34,544 nt of DNA from Thermosyntropha lipolytica DSM 11003 (GCF_900129805.1 NZ_FQWY01000022.1:1-34544); one strand, 5' to 3'. Counted from the stretch's first letter, positions 16,424 through 23,406 are shown. Program-made: numbers and translations. The notes: generated by a model not told the origin, from the sequence alone.

Positions 16424-17398
16424 TTAAAAAGCTCTTCTCTCGCGGTTAGCCCGGAAAAAAAGTTCCCTTAATTCCGGTTCTAAACAGTTTTCAATAAGTT
16501 TTTCCGTTTCTTTTTTGCGCAGACGGACTTTAGCATCGGTTATCTGCAGCCACAGAGGTATTCCCTGGCCGTGACGAGGGGTTAAAGTATAAAGCAGATT
16601 CATGGCTTGGGTTATTTTTTCTCTTTGTTCAGCTAAAAAATCACAGCCAATAGCCTGGGGCAAACTTCCTAACCGGGCAAAAACGGTGTGGTAATTTTTC
16701 TTTATATTTTTGTCAGCAGCAAAAAGCAGATACTCACCCTTATCCAAAAGGCCAAATAAAATTTCTCTATCATATATGCGCAGGCTATGGTCTAGACGCA
16801 AATCCAGCCATTTAGCCAAAACGGAAGTAGCTACCTCTTCAATAATCCCTACCAGAATTATGTCATTTTCCAGACAAAACTTATAAAGCTTTCTCCATTC
16901 GGCAAATTGATCAAAAAGCAAAAAACCTCCATCCAGCATAAGCAGGCAGGGTTTATATTTCTCTGCTATTTCCAGAGCGGTTAAGATTTCTAGATGGGCT
17001 AATTCTTCCTTGAGGTACAGCCTGTAAGCCTCCTCCTCCCCTATCCCTTCCTTTTCCTTTTTTTTATACACTAAAGCAGCTGTTTCTGCGTGTAATGGAG
17101 TTATAACCTTGCTCTTTTCTAAATCTTCTCTACCTGTACACTTGCCTAAAGTGCGCAGCAAAACTAAACTATAAGGATAAAAAGAAGCATATTCAATCCT
17201 TGAACCATCAACAGCAGCAATCGTTCGCTCCCCCAGTAATTCTTTAAGCTTTAAAGAGGGGATCTTCTCTCCTAACCTGAATGTCCCCCACAAGCTTAAG
17301 GCTTTTCGCAGTTCTTCCCGGTGAGGAATAGCTTTCGAAGCTGTCTTAATGTAGACATTAAATTGTCGCAAATCTTTTACCATCTGTACATTCCACAT
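16424..17398 (-). CDS. nurA: NurA-family 5'-3' nuclease
   Basis: 324-residue NurA domain protein. Metal-binding motifs are AAVDGSR (Asp64) and LLMLDGGFL (Asp156). Later acidic and basic positions (ILVGIIEEV, AADKNIKKNYHTVFA) fit the RNase H-like fold of the family. The start is set at ATG 17398 because AGGAG lies 8 nt upstream. The ATG at 17422 in the same frame has no site and sits in a tandem repeat. It is the first gene of the five- to six-protein operon. In archaea NurA is a dimeric nuclease loaded by HerA at breaks. It is less common in bacteria, and its adjacency to herA makes the call secure. Confidence 0.92.
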   Translation of the reverse strand: MWNVQMVKDLRQFNVYIKTASKAIPHREELRKALSLWGTFRLGEKIPSLKLKELLGERTIAAVDGSRIEYASFYPYSLVLLRTLGKCTGREDLEKSKVITPLHAETAALVYKKKEKEGIGEEEAYRLYLKEELAHLEILTALEIAEKYKPCLLMLDGGFLLFDQFAEWRKLYKFCLENDIILVGIIEEVATSVLAKWLDLRLDHSLRIYDREILFGLLDKGEYLLFAADKNIKKNYHTVFARLGSLPQAIGCDFLAEQREKITQAMNLLYTLTPRHGQGIPLWLQITDAKVRLRKKETEKLIENCLEPELRELFFRANRERRAF

Positions 17399-17420
17399 AA
17401 AACCGTCTCCTAAACCAAAC

Positions 17421-17444
17421 ATTTATTCTATTATTTATTCTATT
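17421..17444. repeat. Perfect 12-bp tandem duplication upstream of nurA
   Basis: ATTTATTCTATT occurs twice without interruption (17421-17432 and 17433-17444), between the nurA ribosome binding site and the hairpin at 17457-17473. It may be replication slippage or a spacer element in the leader. Confidence 0.85.
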
Positions 17445-17456
17445 ATAAATAAAAAT

Positions 17457-17473
17457 CCTGCCTTGCGGGCAGG
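17457..17473 (-). terminator. Terminator-like hairpin in the nurA operon leader
   Basis: CCTGCC/GGCAGG stem with a 5-nt loop. On the minus strand it is followed by ATTTTTATTT, terminator-like, yet no minus-strand gene ends here: it lies about 60 nt upstream of nurA. It could be a transcription attenuator of the repair operon, or it could stop antisense transcripts. Confidence 0.45.
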
Positions 17474-17484
17474 AAATTTTTAAA

Positions 17485-17513
17485 TTTACTAACCAGTCTA
17501 AATTCAATATAAT
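17485..17513 (+). promoter_or_regulatory. Sigma-A promoter for the 80-residue membrane protein
   Basis: TTTACT (17485-17490), exact 17-nt spacer, perfect TATAAT (17508-17513). The start is near 17520, about 30 nt before the GTG. Confidence 0.65.
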
Positions 17514-17550
17514 AATACATGGACTTTACCAGAAAAGAAAGGAGATTATT

Positions 17551-17793
17551 GTGTCTATAGGAATTAGCCTCATTATAATTGGCTTAATCAGCATGCTGTA
17601 TGCTTATATTACCTATAAAAAAGCTGACCTCCTCCTGGCAGAAATTAAAAAAGAAGATGTGGTAAGCTATTACCTGGAATTAGCCCTGCATCTTATTCCT
17701 GTACCTTTCTGGTGTTTTTTAGGAGGGATCACCTTTACCCTGATCGGTATAATAGTGCTTTTAATCTCTTTGCTCTCTGCCCTGGTCGTATAA
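17551..17793 (+). CDS. Small two-helix membrane protein
   Basis: 80 residues with two hydrophobic segments (about 3-21 and 48-79) flanking a short charged stretch (KKADLLLAEIKKED). The start is GTG at 17551 behind AAAGGAG. I do not recognise a family. It has its own promoter and converges on ydcZ with only 6 nt between stops. It is probably an inner-membrane protein of unknown function. Confidence 0.7.
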   Translation: MSIGISLIIIGLISMLYAYITYKKADLLLAEIKKEDVVSYYLELALHLIPVPFWCFLGGITFTLIGIIVLLISLLSALVV

Positions 17794-17799
17794 AAAATT

Positions 17800-18243
17800 T
17801 CAGTCTATAAGCAATATACGAGCACCTGCCGCTAAAAGGGCTATACCTAGTAGATCCAAATAATGGAACTCATATTTTTTCATACCAAAGGCCCCCAAAG
17901 CATCGATTAAAACTGCAGTTAAAACCTGAGCTACAATGATAGCTGTGGTAGCATTGCCCACTCCGATTTTAGGTATACTGCGGGCAACCGCATAGATTAT
18001 AACTACATTGAGCAGTCCTCCTAAAAAAGCATACCATGGTACCTGGGCTATTTTAGAAAAATTACTCATCTTGGCTCCGATAATAAGCATAATAATTAAG
18101 GTCGACACGGTACCAATAATATGAACCAGAAGAGTAGAATGCCATATTCCAAGCACTTTACCCAAAGCAGCATTGAAAGTTCCCTGTAAAGCCATAGCTG
18201 CGCCGGACAGAGCAGCTAGAGCCAAAAAAAATAAATTGTGCAT
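17800..18243 (-). CDS. YdcZ-type DMT-superfamily membrane protein
   Basis: 147 residues with about five membrane segments. Features typical of the YdcZ (DUF606) half-size drug/metabolite transporter family are ALSGAAMALQGTFNAALG, HIIGTVSTL, PWYAFLGGLLNVVIIYAVA and the terminal DLLGIALLAAGARILL. Such proteins usually act as dimers or fused pairs; the substrate is unknown. AGAGGGG lies about 10 nt before the ATG, and a TTGATT-N17-TAAAAT promoter lies between it and the ZIP gene. Confidence 0.85.
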   Translation of the reverse strand: MHNLFFLALAALSGAAMALQGTFNAALGKVLGIWHSTLLVHIIGTVSTLIIMLIIGAKMSNFSKIAQVPWYAFLGGLLNVVIIYAVARSIPKIGVGNATTAIIVAQVLTAVLIDALGAFGMKKYEFHYLDLLGIALLAAGARILLID

Positions 18244-18295
18244 CTCTGGTTAACCCCTCTATTACATTTTAAAATTATTTTGAACAGGGGAAATC

Positions 18296-18324
18296 ATTTT
18301 ATACTTAACTTTTCCGAAAATCAA
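18296..18324 (-). promoter_or_regulatory. Sigma-A promoter for the ydcZ-like gene
   Basis: On the minus strand TTGATT (plus 18319-18324), 17-nt spacer, TAAAAT (plus 18296-18301), directly after the ZIP stop codon. Confidence 0.5.
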
Positions 18325-19038
18325 TTATAAAAATGTTGCCAGCAAAATGATAAATATTCCCAGCCAGAAACCTTTCCATTTTTCCTTTTTTCCTTTTAAA
18401 TTGGCCTGTGGCCAGAGCTGATATATAACAAGATAAAGCATTATACCGGAAGCTAAACCTAAAAGAAAAGGAAGTATCCCCGGCAATAATAAAACAGTAG
18501 CCCTGCCTATTATAGTTCCCAAAGGGGTTATAATTCCTACCAGCAAAGCCTGTATTAAAATTTTTATCCGGCTTAAGCCGGCCATAATTAAAGGAGCAGC
18601 AATAGCCATACCTTCGGGAATATTATGAATACCTATGGCCAGGGCTATTACTAATCCGGTTCTAGCTTTCATCTCATGCCCCAGAGCAATAGCCATACCT
18701 TCAGGAAAATCATGCATAGCTATCCCCAGCATTATCAAATATCCCAGGCCAACCAGGGTTTGTTTTGGCATAAGGTTGCGCAATAAAAAATGTTCCAATA
18801 GAAAAAGCAAAAACAACCCGGCCAGGATGCCATATACTCCTTTAACCCAGCCAGGAAAAAACAAAAAAGAAGGTATAAGGTCAAAAACTACTACCCCCAC
18901 CATAACCCCGGACGCCAAACCTAAAAATACTGCCAGACTACGATTGCTCCAATTTTTCTTTATAAAAAGCAAAACAGCTCCCAAAGCAGTACAAGCTCCG
19001 GCTCCCGTACTTATTAAAAGCAAATAAGCAAAAGACAT
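18325..19038 (-). CDS. ZIP-family divalent metal transporter
   Basis: 237 residues and about eight membrane helices. The paired metal-site motifs characteristic of ZIP/ZupT proteins are HDFPEGMA (starting His109) and HNIPEGMA (starting His138). The loop between helices 3 and 4 is short and lacks a His-rich stretch. Likely role: uptake of zinc, iron or manganese across the cytoplasmic membrane; which metal cannot be read from sequence. It is divergent from yjbQ. The only ribosome-site candidate (CGGAGCG) is rather far from the ATG. Confidence 0.9.
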   Translation of the reverse strand: MSFAYLLLISTGAGACTALGAVLLFIKKNWSNRSLAVFLGLASGVMVGVVVFDLIPSFLFFPGWVKGVYGILAGLFLLFLLEHFLLRNLMPKQTLVGLGYLIMLGIAMHDFPEGMAIALGHEMKARTGLVIALAIGIHNIPEGMAIAAPLIMAGLSRIKILIQALLVGIITPLGTIIGRATVLLLPGILPFLLGLASGIMLYLVIYQLWPQANLKGKKEKWKGFWLGIFIILLATFL

Positions 19039-19091
19039 AAAACTTTTTTCGCTCCGTCTGGTTTTTTACATATTTATGCCTTATATTTAGA

Positions 19092-19097
19092 TATAAT
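19092..19097 (+). promoter_or_regulatory. -10 element of the yjbQ gene
   Basis: Perfect TATAAT about 26 nt before the ATG. No convincing -35 hexamer sits at 16-18 nt; the nearest candidate, TTTACA (19065-19070), is 21 nt away, so an activator or weak -35 is possible. Confidence 0.4.
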
Positions 19098-19123
19098 ACA
19101 GCCCAAAATAAGGAGATGAGCAG

Positions 19124-19513
19124 ATGTTTAAAATAGAAGTCCAAAGTAAAAACCAAGAGGAAATTATCGATATCACCCCCCAAATTGCCAGGCTAGTTTC
19201 AGAACACGGGGCAGATGCCAAAGCTTGTCTTGTATATATACCTCATACTACAGCTGCCCTAACTATAAATGAGAATGCTGACCCGGATGTGAAAAAAGAC
19301 ATGCTAAAAGGCCTCCGTTTATTAGTACCACCTAACACCCAATTTAAACATAGTGAAGGGAATTCGGACGCCCATATAAAAGCCAGCCTCTTAGGCTGCT
19401 TTCAAATTATACCTGTGGAAAAAGGTTATCTTAAACTGGGTACCTGGCAGGGGATCCTCCTTGCCGAATTTGATGGCCCCCGTACCAGGCAAGTCTGGGT
19501 ACAGCTTATATAA
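19124..19513 (+). CDS. YjbQ/UPF0047 family protein
   Basis: 129 residues, the family's normal length. Hallmarks are IPHTTAALTINENADPDV (about 44-61), the HSEGNSDAH region (82-90) and the closing GTWQGILLAEFDGPR. Members show weak thiamine-phosphate-synthase-like activity when overexpressed, but their natural role is unsettled. AAGGAG lies 8 nt before the ATG. It is transcribed alone, divergent from the ZIP gene and followed by a hairpin that also covers the next gene's ribosome site. Confidence 0.93.
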   Translation: MFKIEVQSKNQEEIIDITPQIARLVSEHGADAKACLVYIPHTTAALTINENADPDVKKDMLKGLRLLVPPNTQFKHSEGNSDAHIKASLLGCFQIIPVEKGYLKLGTWQGILLAEFDGPRTRQVWVQLI

Positions 19514-19544
19514 ACCGGGGATAAATTTTGTAATAAAAAAACTA

Positions 19545-19574
19545 ACCTCCTCATAATTTTTTTCTTGAGGAGGT
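19545..19574 (+). promoter_or_regulatory. Hairpin enclosing the Shine-Dalgarno of the next gene
   Basis: Perfect 9-bp stem ACCTCCTCA (19545-19553) / TGAGGAGGT (19566-19574) with a 12-nt T-rich loop. The right arm is the GAGGAGGT ribosome site of the TIGR04086 gene (ATG 19583), so folding would hide it. A GTTTTATT run follows, so it may also end yjbQ transcripts. On the minus strand the hairpin is followed by a longer T-run. Confidence 0.7.
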
Positions 19575-19582
19575 GTTTTATT

Positions 19583-19951
19583 ATGAAATGCAAAGCTTCT
19601 ATTGAGGTAAAGGCTTTAGGCAAAGCCCTGATTTTATCTTGCATTTTATGTCTGCTTTCTGCAACTATAATCTATTACACCAGTCTTAAAGAAACTCTGC
19701 AGGCACCGCTGGGAAAAATAATAATTATAATTGCCGTATTTACCGCTGCCTGTTCTATAACCAAATTCCACGGCAATCGTGGGTTGATAAGAGGTATAAG
19801 TACTGGAATAGCTTTCTTTATTATTATGTTTATTGCTACTCTTCTCTTCGCCAATTCTACCATAAATATGGCTTCGTTTTTCTCTACCCTGCTCTTTTGC
19901 ATAATTGCAGGGGGATTAGGGGGAATTTTAGGTATTGGTTTGAGTGATTAA
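19583..19951 (+). CDS. TIGR04086 family membrane protein (YrzE-like)
   Basis: 122 residues with four membrane segments (about 12-33, 41-58, 69-90 and 96-118) and a KFHGNRGLIRGISTG loop in the middle. This layout is typical of the small Firmicute TIGR04086 family. The ATG at 19583 follows GAGGAGGTG at 7 nt spacing; an earlier ATG at 19565 would lie inside the hairpin loop. The function is unknown. The stop overlaps, on opposite strands, the end of a 27-codon micro-ORF. Confidence 0.8.
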   Translation: MKCKASIEVKALGKALILSCILCLLSATIIYYTSLKETLQAPLGKIIIIIAVFTAACSITKFHGNRGLIRGISTGIAFFIIMFIATLLFANSTINMASFFSTLLFCIIAGGLGGILGIGLSD

Positions 19952-20031
19952 AAACATAGTTTGGAGAGACACCATAAGATTAAGCCAGCCGCAATAAAAC
20001 CGGCTCCCATTATGATACGGAAAACAGACAC
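19948..20031 (-). CDS. 27-residue membrane micropeptide downstream of spoVM
   Basis: A 27-codon frame from GTG at 20031, with GGGAGGG 7 nt upstream and TAA at 19948-19950. The peptide starts MSVFRIIMGAGFIAAGLILW and ends in a short Cys-containing tail, forming a single membrane helix. It begins 33 nt after the spoVM stop on the same strand, so the two may share a transcript. No family recognised. A good ribosome site and hydrophobic composition support it, but at this size chance cannot be excluded. Confidence 0.42.
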   Translation of the reverse strand: MSVFRIIMGAGFIAAGLILWCLSKLCF

Positions 20032-20064
20032 TGGTATCCCTCCCTGGTTATTTTACCTGAAAAC

Positions 20065-20130
20065 TTAACCCCATACTTTTAAAAGTAAATTACGCAAAAA
20101 ACGGGGAATCCTTATATAATACACCTTCAT
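20065..20130 (-). CDS. spoVM: SpoVM-like sporulation micropeptide
   Basis: A 21-codon gene, found by hand. The peptide begins MKVYYIRIPRFL and ends LLLKVWG. B. subtilis SpoVM begins MKFYTIKLPKFL: Met1, Lys2, Tyr4, Ile6, Pro9, Phe11 and Leu12 are identical, and positions 7, 8 and 10 are conservative. Pro9 and the amphipathic helix that follows are known to be needed for recognising the curved forespore membrane and anchoring SpoIVA. AAAGGAG lies 9 nt before the ATG. A possible sigma-E promoter lies upstream. It is five residues shorter than the 26-residue B. subtilis peptide, lacking the charged tail. SpoIIP elsewhere in the window confirms a sporulation background. Confidence 0.83.
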   Translation of the reverse strand: MKVYYIRIPRFLRNLLLKVWG

Positions 20131-20170
20131 CTTGCAGTTCTCCTTTCACCAAAGGTTTTTTTATCAATTT

Positions 20171-20199
20171 ATATTATGAATTTTCTCCGGGAATGGTTC
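20171..20199 (-). promoter_or_regulatory. Possible sigma-E promoter of spoVM
   Basis: On the minus strand GAACCAT (plus 20193-20199), 14-nt spacer, CATAATAT (plus 20171-20178). This fits the mother-cell sigma-E pattern (KMATAWW, 14 nt, CATACAHT) at about 5 of 7 and 6 of 8 positions, and spoVM is sigma-E controlled in B. subtilis. The rest of 20131-20275 is AT-rich spacer with an imperfect A/T hairpin and no further gene. Confidence 0.4.
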
Positions 20200-20275
20200 T
20201 TTTTTATTAGAAAAAAACTAAAAACAACCTAAAATTAAATCGAACAAGCATAAAGCCGGGATAATTGGGTTATTA

Positions 20276-22351
20276 TCATAAAATAAAACCTAACCAGGCA
20301 GCCACATTTCTTTTAAATTCCTCTTGGGATAATTTTTTTATATTCTTCACCGGAGTATTATTTTTAAAGATACTGCCATAAGCTTTCTTCTCCAGGCGGC
20401 TGTCCAGGACAATTATTATCCCCCTGTCCTGTTCACTGCGAATGAGCCTTCCTACTCCTTGTTTAAAACGGATTACCGCATCAGGCAGCATAAAGCTGGT
20501 AAATGTATTTTGGCCCTGCAAACTGAAATAAAGGCTCGCTGCCCGGGCAAAAGGCTCATCCGGAGAACGGAAAGGAAGCTTAGTAATGATAAGGCACTTT
20601 AAAAGTTCTCCTTTTAAGTCAATTCCTTCCCAGAAGGTATCAAGCCCCATCAAAACCGCATTCGGGCAAGTTATATACTCATTTACCAAAGAAGCCGCCT
20701 CTCCGTCTTCATTTTGTACCAGAAGCTTAACCCCCTTGCTATCGCAGATAGGCCGCAAAAGGCGAGCAGCCTTTTTCATCTGGGCCTGAGAAGTAAAAAG
20801 TATTAAAATACGCCCGGGTAAAAAATCTAATATCCCGGAGACAACTTCTGCCAGTTCTTCATTAAATCTATCATTATCAGGAAACGGCATATCTTCTAGA
20901 ATATACATAAAAGCCTGTTCTTCATACATAAAAGGCGATTTTTCAATAAGGGTATTAAGCCTTCCCTCCTGGTTAAACAATAAAAGTCCGCTTTTAGATA
21001 TAAAATAGGAAAAATCCCCCTCTACCGCCAGAGTAGCTGAAACCATAACTAAACTCTTAAGTTTAAGGTAGAGTTTTTCATATAAAATTTCTCCGGTTGC
21101 TATGGAGGAAGAAGAAATAGCTCTTACCCTCCCGGCATAAAATTGCAGCCATATTATCTTATCGCTTTTTTGTATGTCTTCTTCCAGCAAAGTAAAAATC
21201 TTATCCAGTTCCTGCTCTAAATTGCGGATAAAAACGGTAAGTTCCCAGCCCTCATCATCTACCTCCATCTCCCTTTGCAAATCCTCCATCTTAAAACAGA
21301 TAAGCTGCAGCGTATCATACCATTCCAGATAAATATGCAAAAAATCTTCCTCTAAAAAGCGGTTTTTCTCTTTCTCCCCCAAAACTTTACTAAACCCCGT
21401 ATCATCTTCGCTGACAAAATTTTTATCTAACCAGGACTTAACCTTTGCGGTAAGCTGTATTCCTTTATCTACCAGCATTTCCAGTTCCCCTATGAGCATC
21501 TGCAGAAGAGGGAAAGAGCGTTTAAGGTGAGTAAGATAACCTTTTTCCCATTTAGCATCTTTATAGTAAAGGGCATAAAGCAAATCTTCTAAATCAGAAA
21601 AGACCAAAGATACCGATAATTTATCAAAAGCTTCCCGTTCAAAACTGTGCGCCTCATCGATTATTAGATACTCATATTCAGGCAGGACTCTATTTTCCAC
21701 CATAATATCAGCAAGCAGAAAAGCATGGTTAGTAACCACAATATCAGCTTTATGTACCTTTTTAATCATCTTCATCCGGAAACATTTTTCCTGGTGAGGG
21801 CAATTCTCCTTAAAGCAGGTTTGCCGCTCAGCTGATACTATACCCCATTTTTTAAGCAAGCGGGCCTCGACCATAACCTCTTTACGATCTCCAGTAGTCG
21901 TCTCTTCCGCCCACCGCATAATTTTTTCTATCAACTCCAGCTCTTCTTTTTCCAGTCTCTTTTTGCCGGCTATAATCTGATGGTATTTATTCCAGCACAG
22001 GAAATTTTCGCGTCCCTTAGCTTCGGCATAGCTAAAATCAAGGTCTAAAATCTTTCTCAGAGCAGGCAAATCTTTTTCCACTATCTGCTGCTGCAAAGCT
22101 TTAGTCTTAGTAGATATGACTACTTTTTTCCCCGTCTGGACAGCCCATAAAACAGCCGGGATAAGATAAGCAAAGCTTTTTCCTATACCGGTACCTGCTT
22201 CCGCTACCAAGAATTCATCTTTTTCCAAAGCCCGGGCGATAGCCAGGCTTAAATTTACCTGCTCTTCCCGGTATACATAGTCGGGAAGGATTTGATTTAT
22301 ACGGCTATCTTCTTTAAATATACTTTCCACATCATCCATCCATCTTGTCAT
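20276..22351 (-). CDS. dinG: DinG/XPD-family ATP-dependent DNA helicase
   Basis: 691-residue superfamily 2 helicase. Walker A is AGTGIGKS (52-59). The four iron-sulfur cysteines (Cys119, 179, 184, 190) sit between motifs Ia and II, and the DEAH box is IIDEAHSFE (230-238). Motif V/VI is represented by GLDTFWEGIDLKGELL and GVGRLIRSEQDRG. All four cysteines are present, so a 4Fe-4S cluster is expected, as in DinG and XPD. There is no N-terminal exonuclease domain, unlike B. subtilis DinG. Role: 5'-3' unwinding in repair or of replication-blocking structures. GAGAGGAT precedes the ATG. A terminator from the upstream DUF3343 gene suggests separate transcription, with a TATAAT near 22390. Confidence 0.92.
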   Translation of the reverse strand: MTRWMDDVESIFKEDSRINQILPDYVYREEQVNLSLAIARALEKDEFLVAEAGTGIGKSFAYLIPAVLWAVQTGKKVVISTKTKALQQQIVEKDLPALRKILDLDFSYAEAKGRENFLCWNKYHQIIAGKKRLEKEELELIEKIMRWAEETTTGDRKEVMVEARLLKKWGIVSAERQTCFKENCPHQEKCFRMKMIKKVHKADIVVTNHAFLLADIMVENRVLPEYEYLIIDEAHSFEREAFDKLSVSLVFSDLEDLLYALYYKDAKWEKGYLTHLKRSFPLLQMLIGELEMLVDKGIQLTAKVKSWLDKNFVSEDDTGFSKVLGEKEKNRFLEEDFLHIYLEWYDTLQLICFKMEDLQREMEVDDEGWELTVFIRNLEQELDKIFTLLEEDIQKSDKIIWLQFYAGRVRAISSSSIATGEILYEKLYLKLKSLVMVSATLAVEGDFSYFISKSGLLLFNQEGRLNTLIEKSPFMYEEQAFMYILEDMPFPDNDRFNEELAEVVSGILDFLPGRILILFTSQAQMKKAARLLRPICDSKGVKLLVQNEDGEAASLVNEYITCPNAVLMGLDTFWEGIDLKGELLKCLIITKLPFRSPDEPFARAASLYFSLQGQNTFTSFMLPDAVIRFKQGVGRLIRSEQDRGIIIVLDSRLEKKAYGSIFKNNTPVKNIKKLSQEEFKRNVAAWLGFIL

Positions 22352-22394
22352 ATCGACTATCCTCTCATATATTCCCTACCGTAATTATAATCTA

Positions 22395-22432
22395 TAAAAA
22401 AGAACAAAAGCTACAAGCATATGCCTGCAGCT
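22395..22432 (-). terminator. Intrinsic terminator after the DUF3343 gene
   Basis: The 24-nt self-complementary element at 22409-22432 forms, in the minus-strand RNA, a stem AGCUGCAGGC/GCUUGUAGCU in which both apparent mismatches become G-U pairs. A TTTTGTTCTTTTTT run follows (plus 22395-22408). Read the other way the stem has A-C mismatches, so it is directional. Confidence 0.8.
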
Positions 22433-22448
22433 CAGGAAATACTTTTTT

Positions 22449-22733
22449 TTATGCCATCTCTATTTTCGTTATATTATTTTTTTTGCCTTCTTTTTCTACC
22501 CTGAACACCCCTTCTACAGGTACTTTATTTTCCAGCAGGTCATTATAATATTTTTCTATATTCTCCCAGGAAAGCTTTACAGATAATCCGCAGCTGCTGG
22601 AAATTTCCCGTAAAGTAGGTACTATTAAAAACTCAGCTCCCAGGGCTTTTAAAACCTTTTCCGCCTTCAGAGCATGGGAAGTGGTATTAAAAGTAAAAAG
22701 GGCATACTTTTCTGCTTTTATAAGATTTGACAT
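22449..22733 (-). CDS. DUF3343 protein (putative Se/S carrier-like)
   Basis: 94 residues, alpha/beta, with the family signature VPTLREISSSCGLSVKL: a single conserved Cys following the PTxREISSSCG motif. The family is annotated as a putative selenium/sulfur carrier on the basis of this Cys; experimental support is thin. The start is chosen at ATG 22733, 11 nt after TAGGAG. A GTG four codons earlier is in frame but touches the ribosome site. The ribosome site contains the thioesterase stop codon, so the two genes are coupled. Confidence 0.82.
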   Translation of the reverse strand: MSNLIKAEKYALFTFNTTSHALKAEKVLKALGAEFLIVPTLREISSSCGLSVKLSWENIEKYYNDLLENKVPVEGVFRVEKEGKKNNITKIEMA

Positions 22734-22747
22734 ATCCGTTTTCACTC

Positions 22748-23179
22748 CTAACCTAAAGATATTTCTCCGGTTTTAAAAAAAGTCCCCTGGCTTTTGGCTA
22801 TAAGCTTTTTCTCTGCCCATACCTCAGCTTCGGCAAATATAAGATTTTGGCCAGCCTTCAAAACCCTGCCTTCAGCTTCTATTTTAACTCCTAACGGGGG
22901 AGGAGATATAAAACTTACCGTTATATCAGCCGTAACTCCTTTTATTCCCATACTGCGGATAGCATTACCCATGGCGGCATCAGCCAGAGTAACTACAAGT
23001 CCTCCATGTACCATACCTAAAGGGTTCAAATGATCTTCTTTAGGCCAAACACTTAAAACAGCATGTCCCTTCTCTATTCTTTCCAGATTTATTCCGATTA
23101 GATTATAAAAAGGGGTATCAGATACGGTGTTACATATATATGCATATAATTCAGGAGCAATTCTTTCATAAGCCGACAA
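22748..23179 (-). CDS. PaaI-type hot-dog thioesterase
   Basis: 143-residue hot-dog-fold protein. HGGLVVTLADAAMGNAI (about 58-74) is the central helix of the PaaI family, with the HGG and acidic active-site positions. VSFISPPPLGVKIEAEGRVLKAG is the usual following strand pair. It probably hydrolyses an aromatic or medium-chain acyl-CoA thioester in the cytosol. The start is TTG at 23179, 8 nt after AAGGAGAG; TTG is weak, suggesting low expression. First of a two-gene unit with DUF3343. Confidence 0.88.
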   Translation of the reverse strand: MSAYERIAPELYAYICNTVSDTPFYNLIGINLERIEKGHAVLSVWPKEDHLNPLGMVHGGLVVTLADAAMGNAIRSMGIKGVTADITVSFISPPPLGVKIEAEGRVLKAGQNLIFAEAEVWAEKKLIAKSQGTFFKTGEISLG

Positions 23180-23312
23180 ACCTGTTCTCTCCTTTACCTT
23201 AGGATAATACCGTAAAAATTATAACATATAAATTAAAAACATAATCTAAAATCATTATTAGAAAGCAAAATATCCGACCTTCCTGGTAAAGCATATATGG
23301 TTATTATCGCCA

Positions 23313-23330
23313 ATATGACCATAATCATAT
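23313..23330 (+). promoter_or_regulatory. CRP/FNR-geometry dyad upstream of the YeeE/YedE pair
   Basis: ATATGA-N6-TCATAT, inverted halves with the 6-bp spacing of CRP-family sites. The centre is about 70 bp before the predicted transcription start, the phase expected for class I activation. No regulator of that family is encoded in the window. Confidence 0.35.
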
Positions 23331-23356
23331 CATTGAAAGCAAACCCTAATTTTTTC

Positions 23357-23406
23357 TTTACTCATATACCATTAACGGGTATAATGTAAATGAGGTATTA
23401 AATACC
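23357..23406 (+). promoter_or_regulatory. Promoter and start-site dyad of the YeeE/YedE pair
   Basis: TTTACT (23357-23362), exact 17-nt spacer, TATAAT (23380-23385), predicted start near 23392. A 13-bp dyad GGTATT-A-AATACC (23394-23406) follows immediately, well placed for a repressor that blocks RNA polymerase. The rest of the 245-nt gap after the thioesterase gene holds no frame I can support. Confidence 0.6.

Noticed and set aside
11142-17398. Calling the nurA-herA-mre11-rad50 operon an anti-phage defence system
   Set aside because: No defence neighbours, integrase or mobile-element border are next to it, and housekeeping-like genes flank it. A repair role fits better, although defence is not excluded.
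18635-19027. Open frame of 130 codons on the plus strand across the ZIP gene
   Set aside because: Proline/lysine-rich antisense shadow of a clear membrane transporter.
20200-20260. Hairpin GGTT...AACC with A/T-rich arms downstream of dinG
   Set aside because: Arms are mostly T and A runs with a mismatch; too weak to call a terminator.
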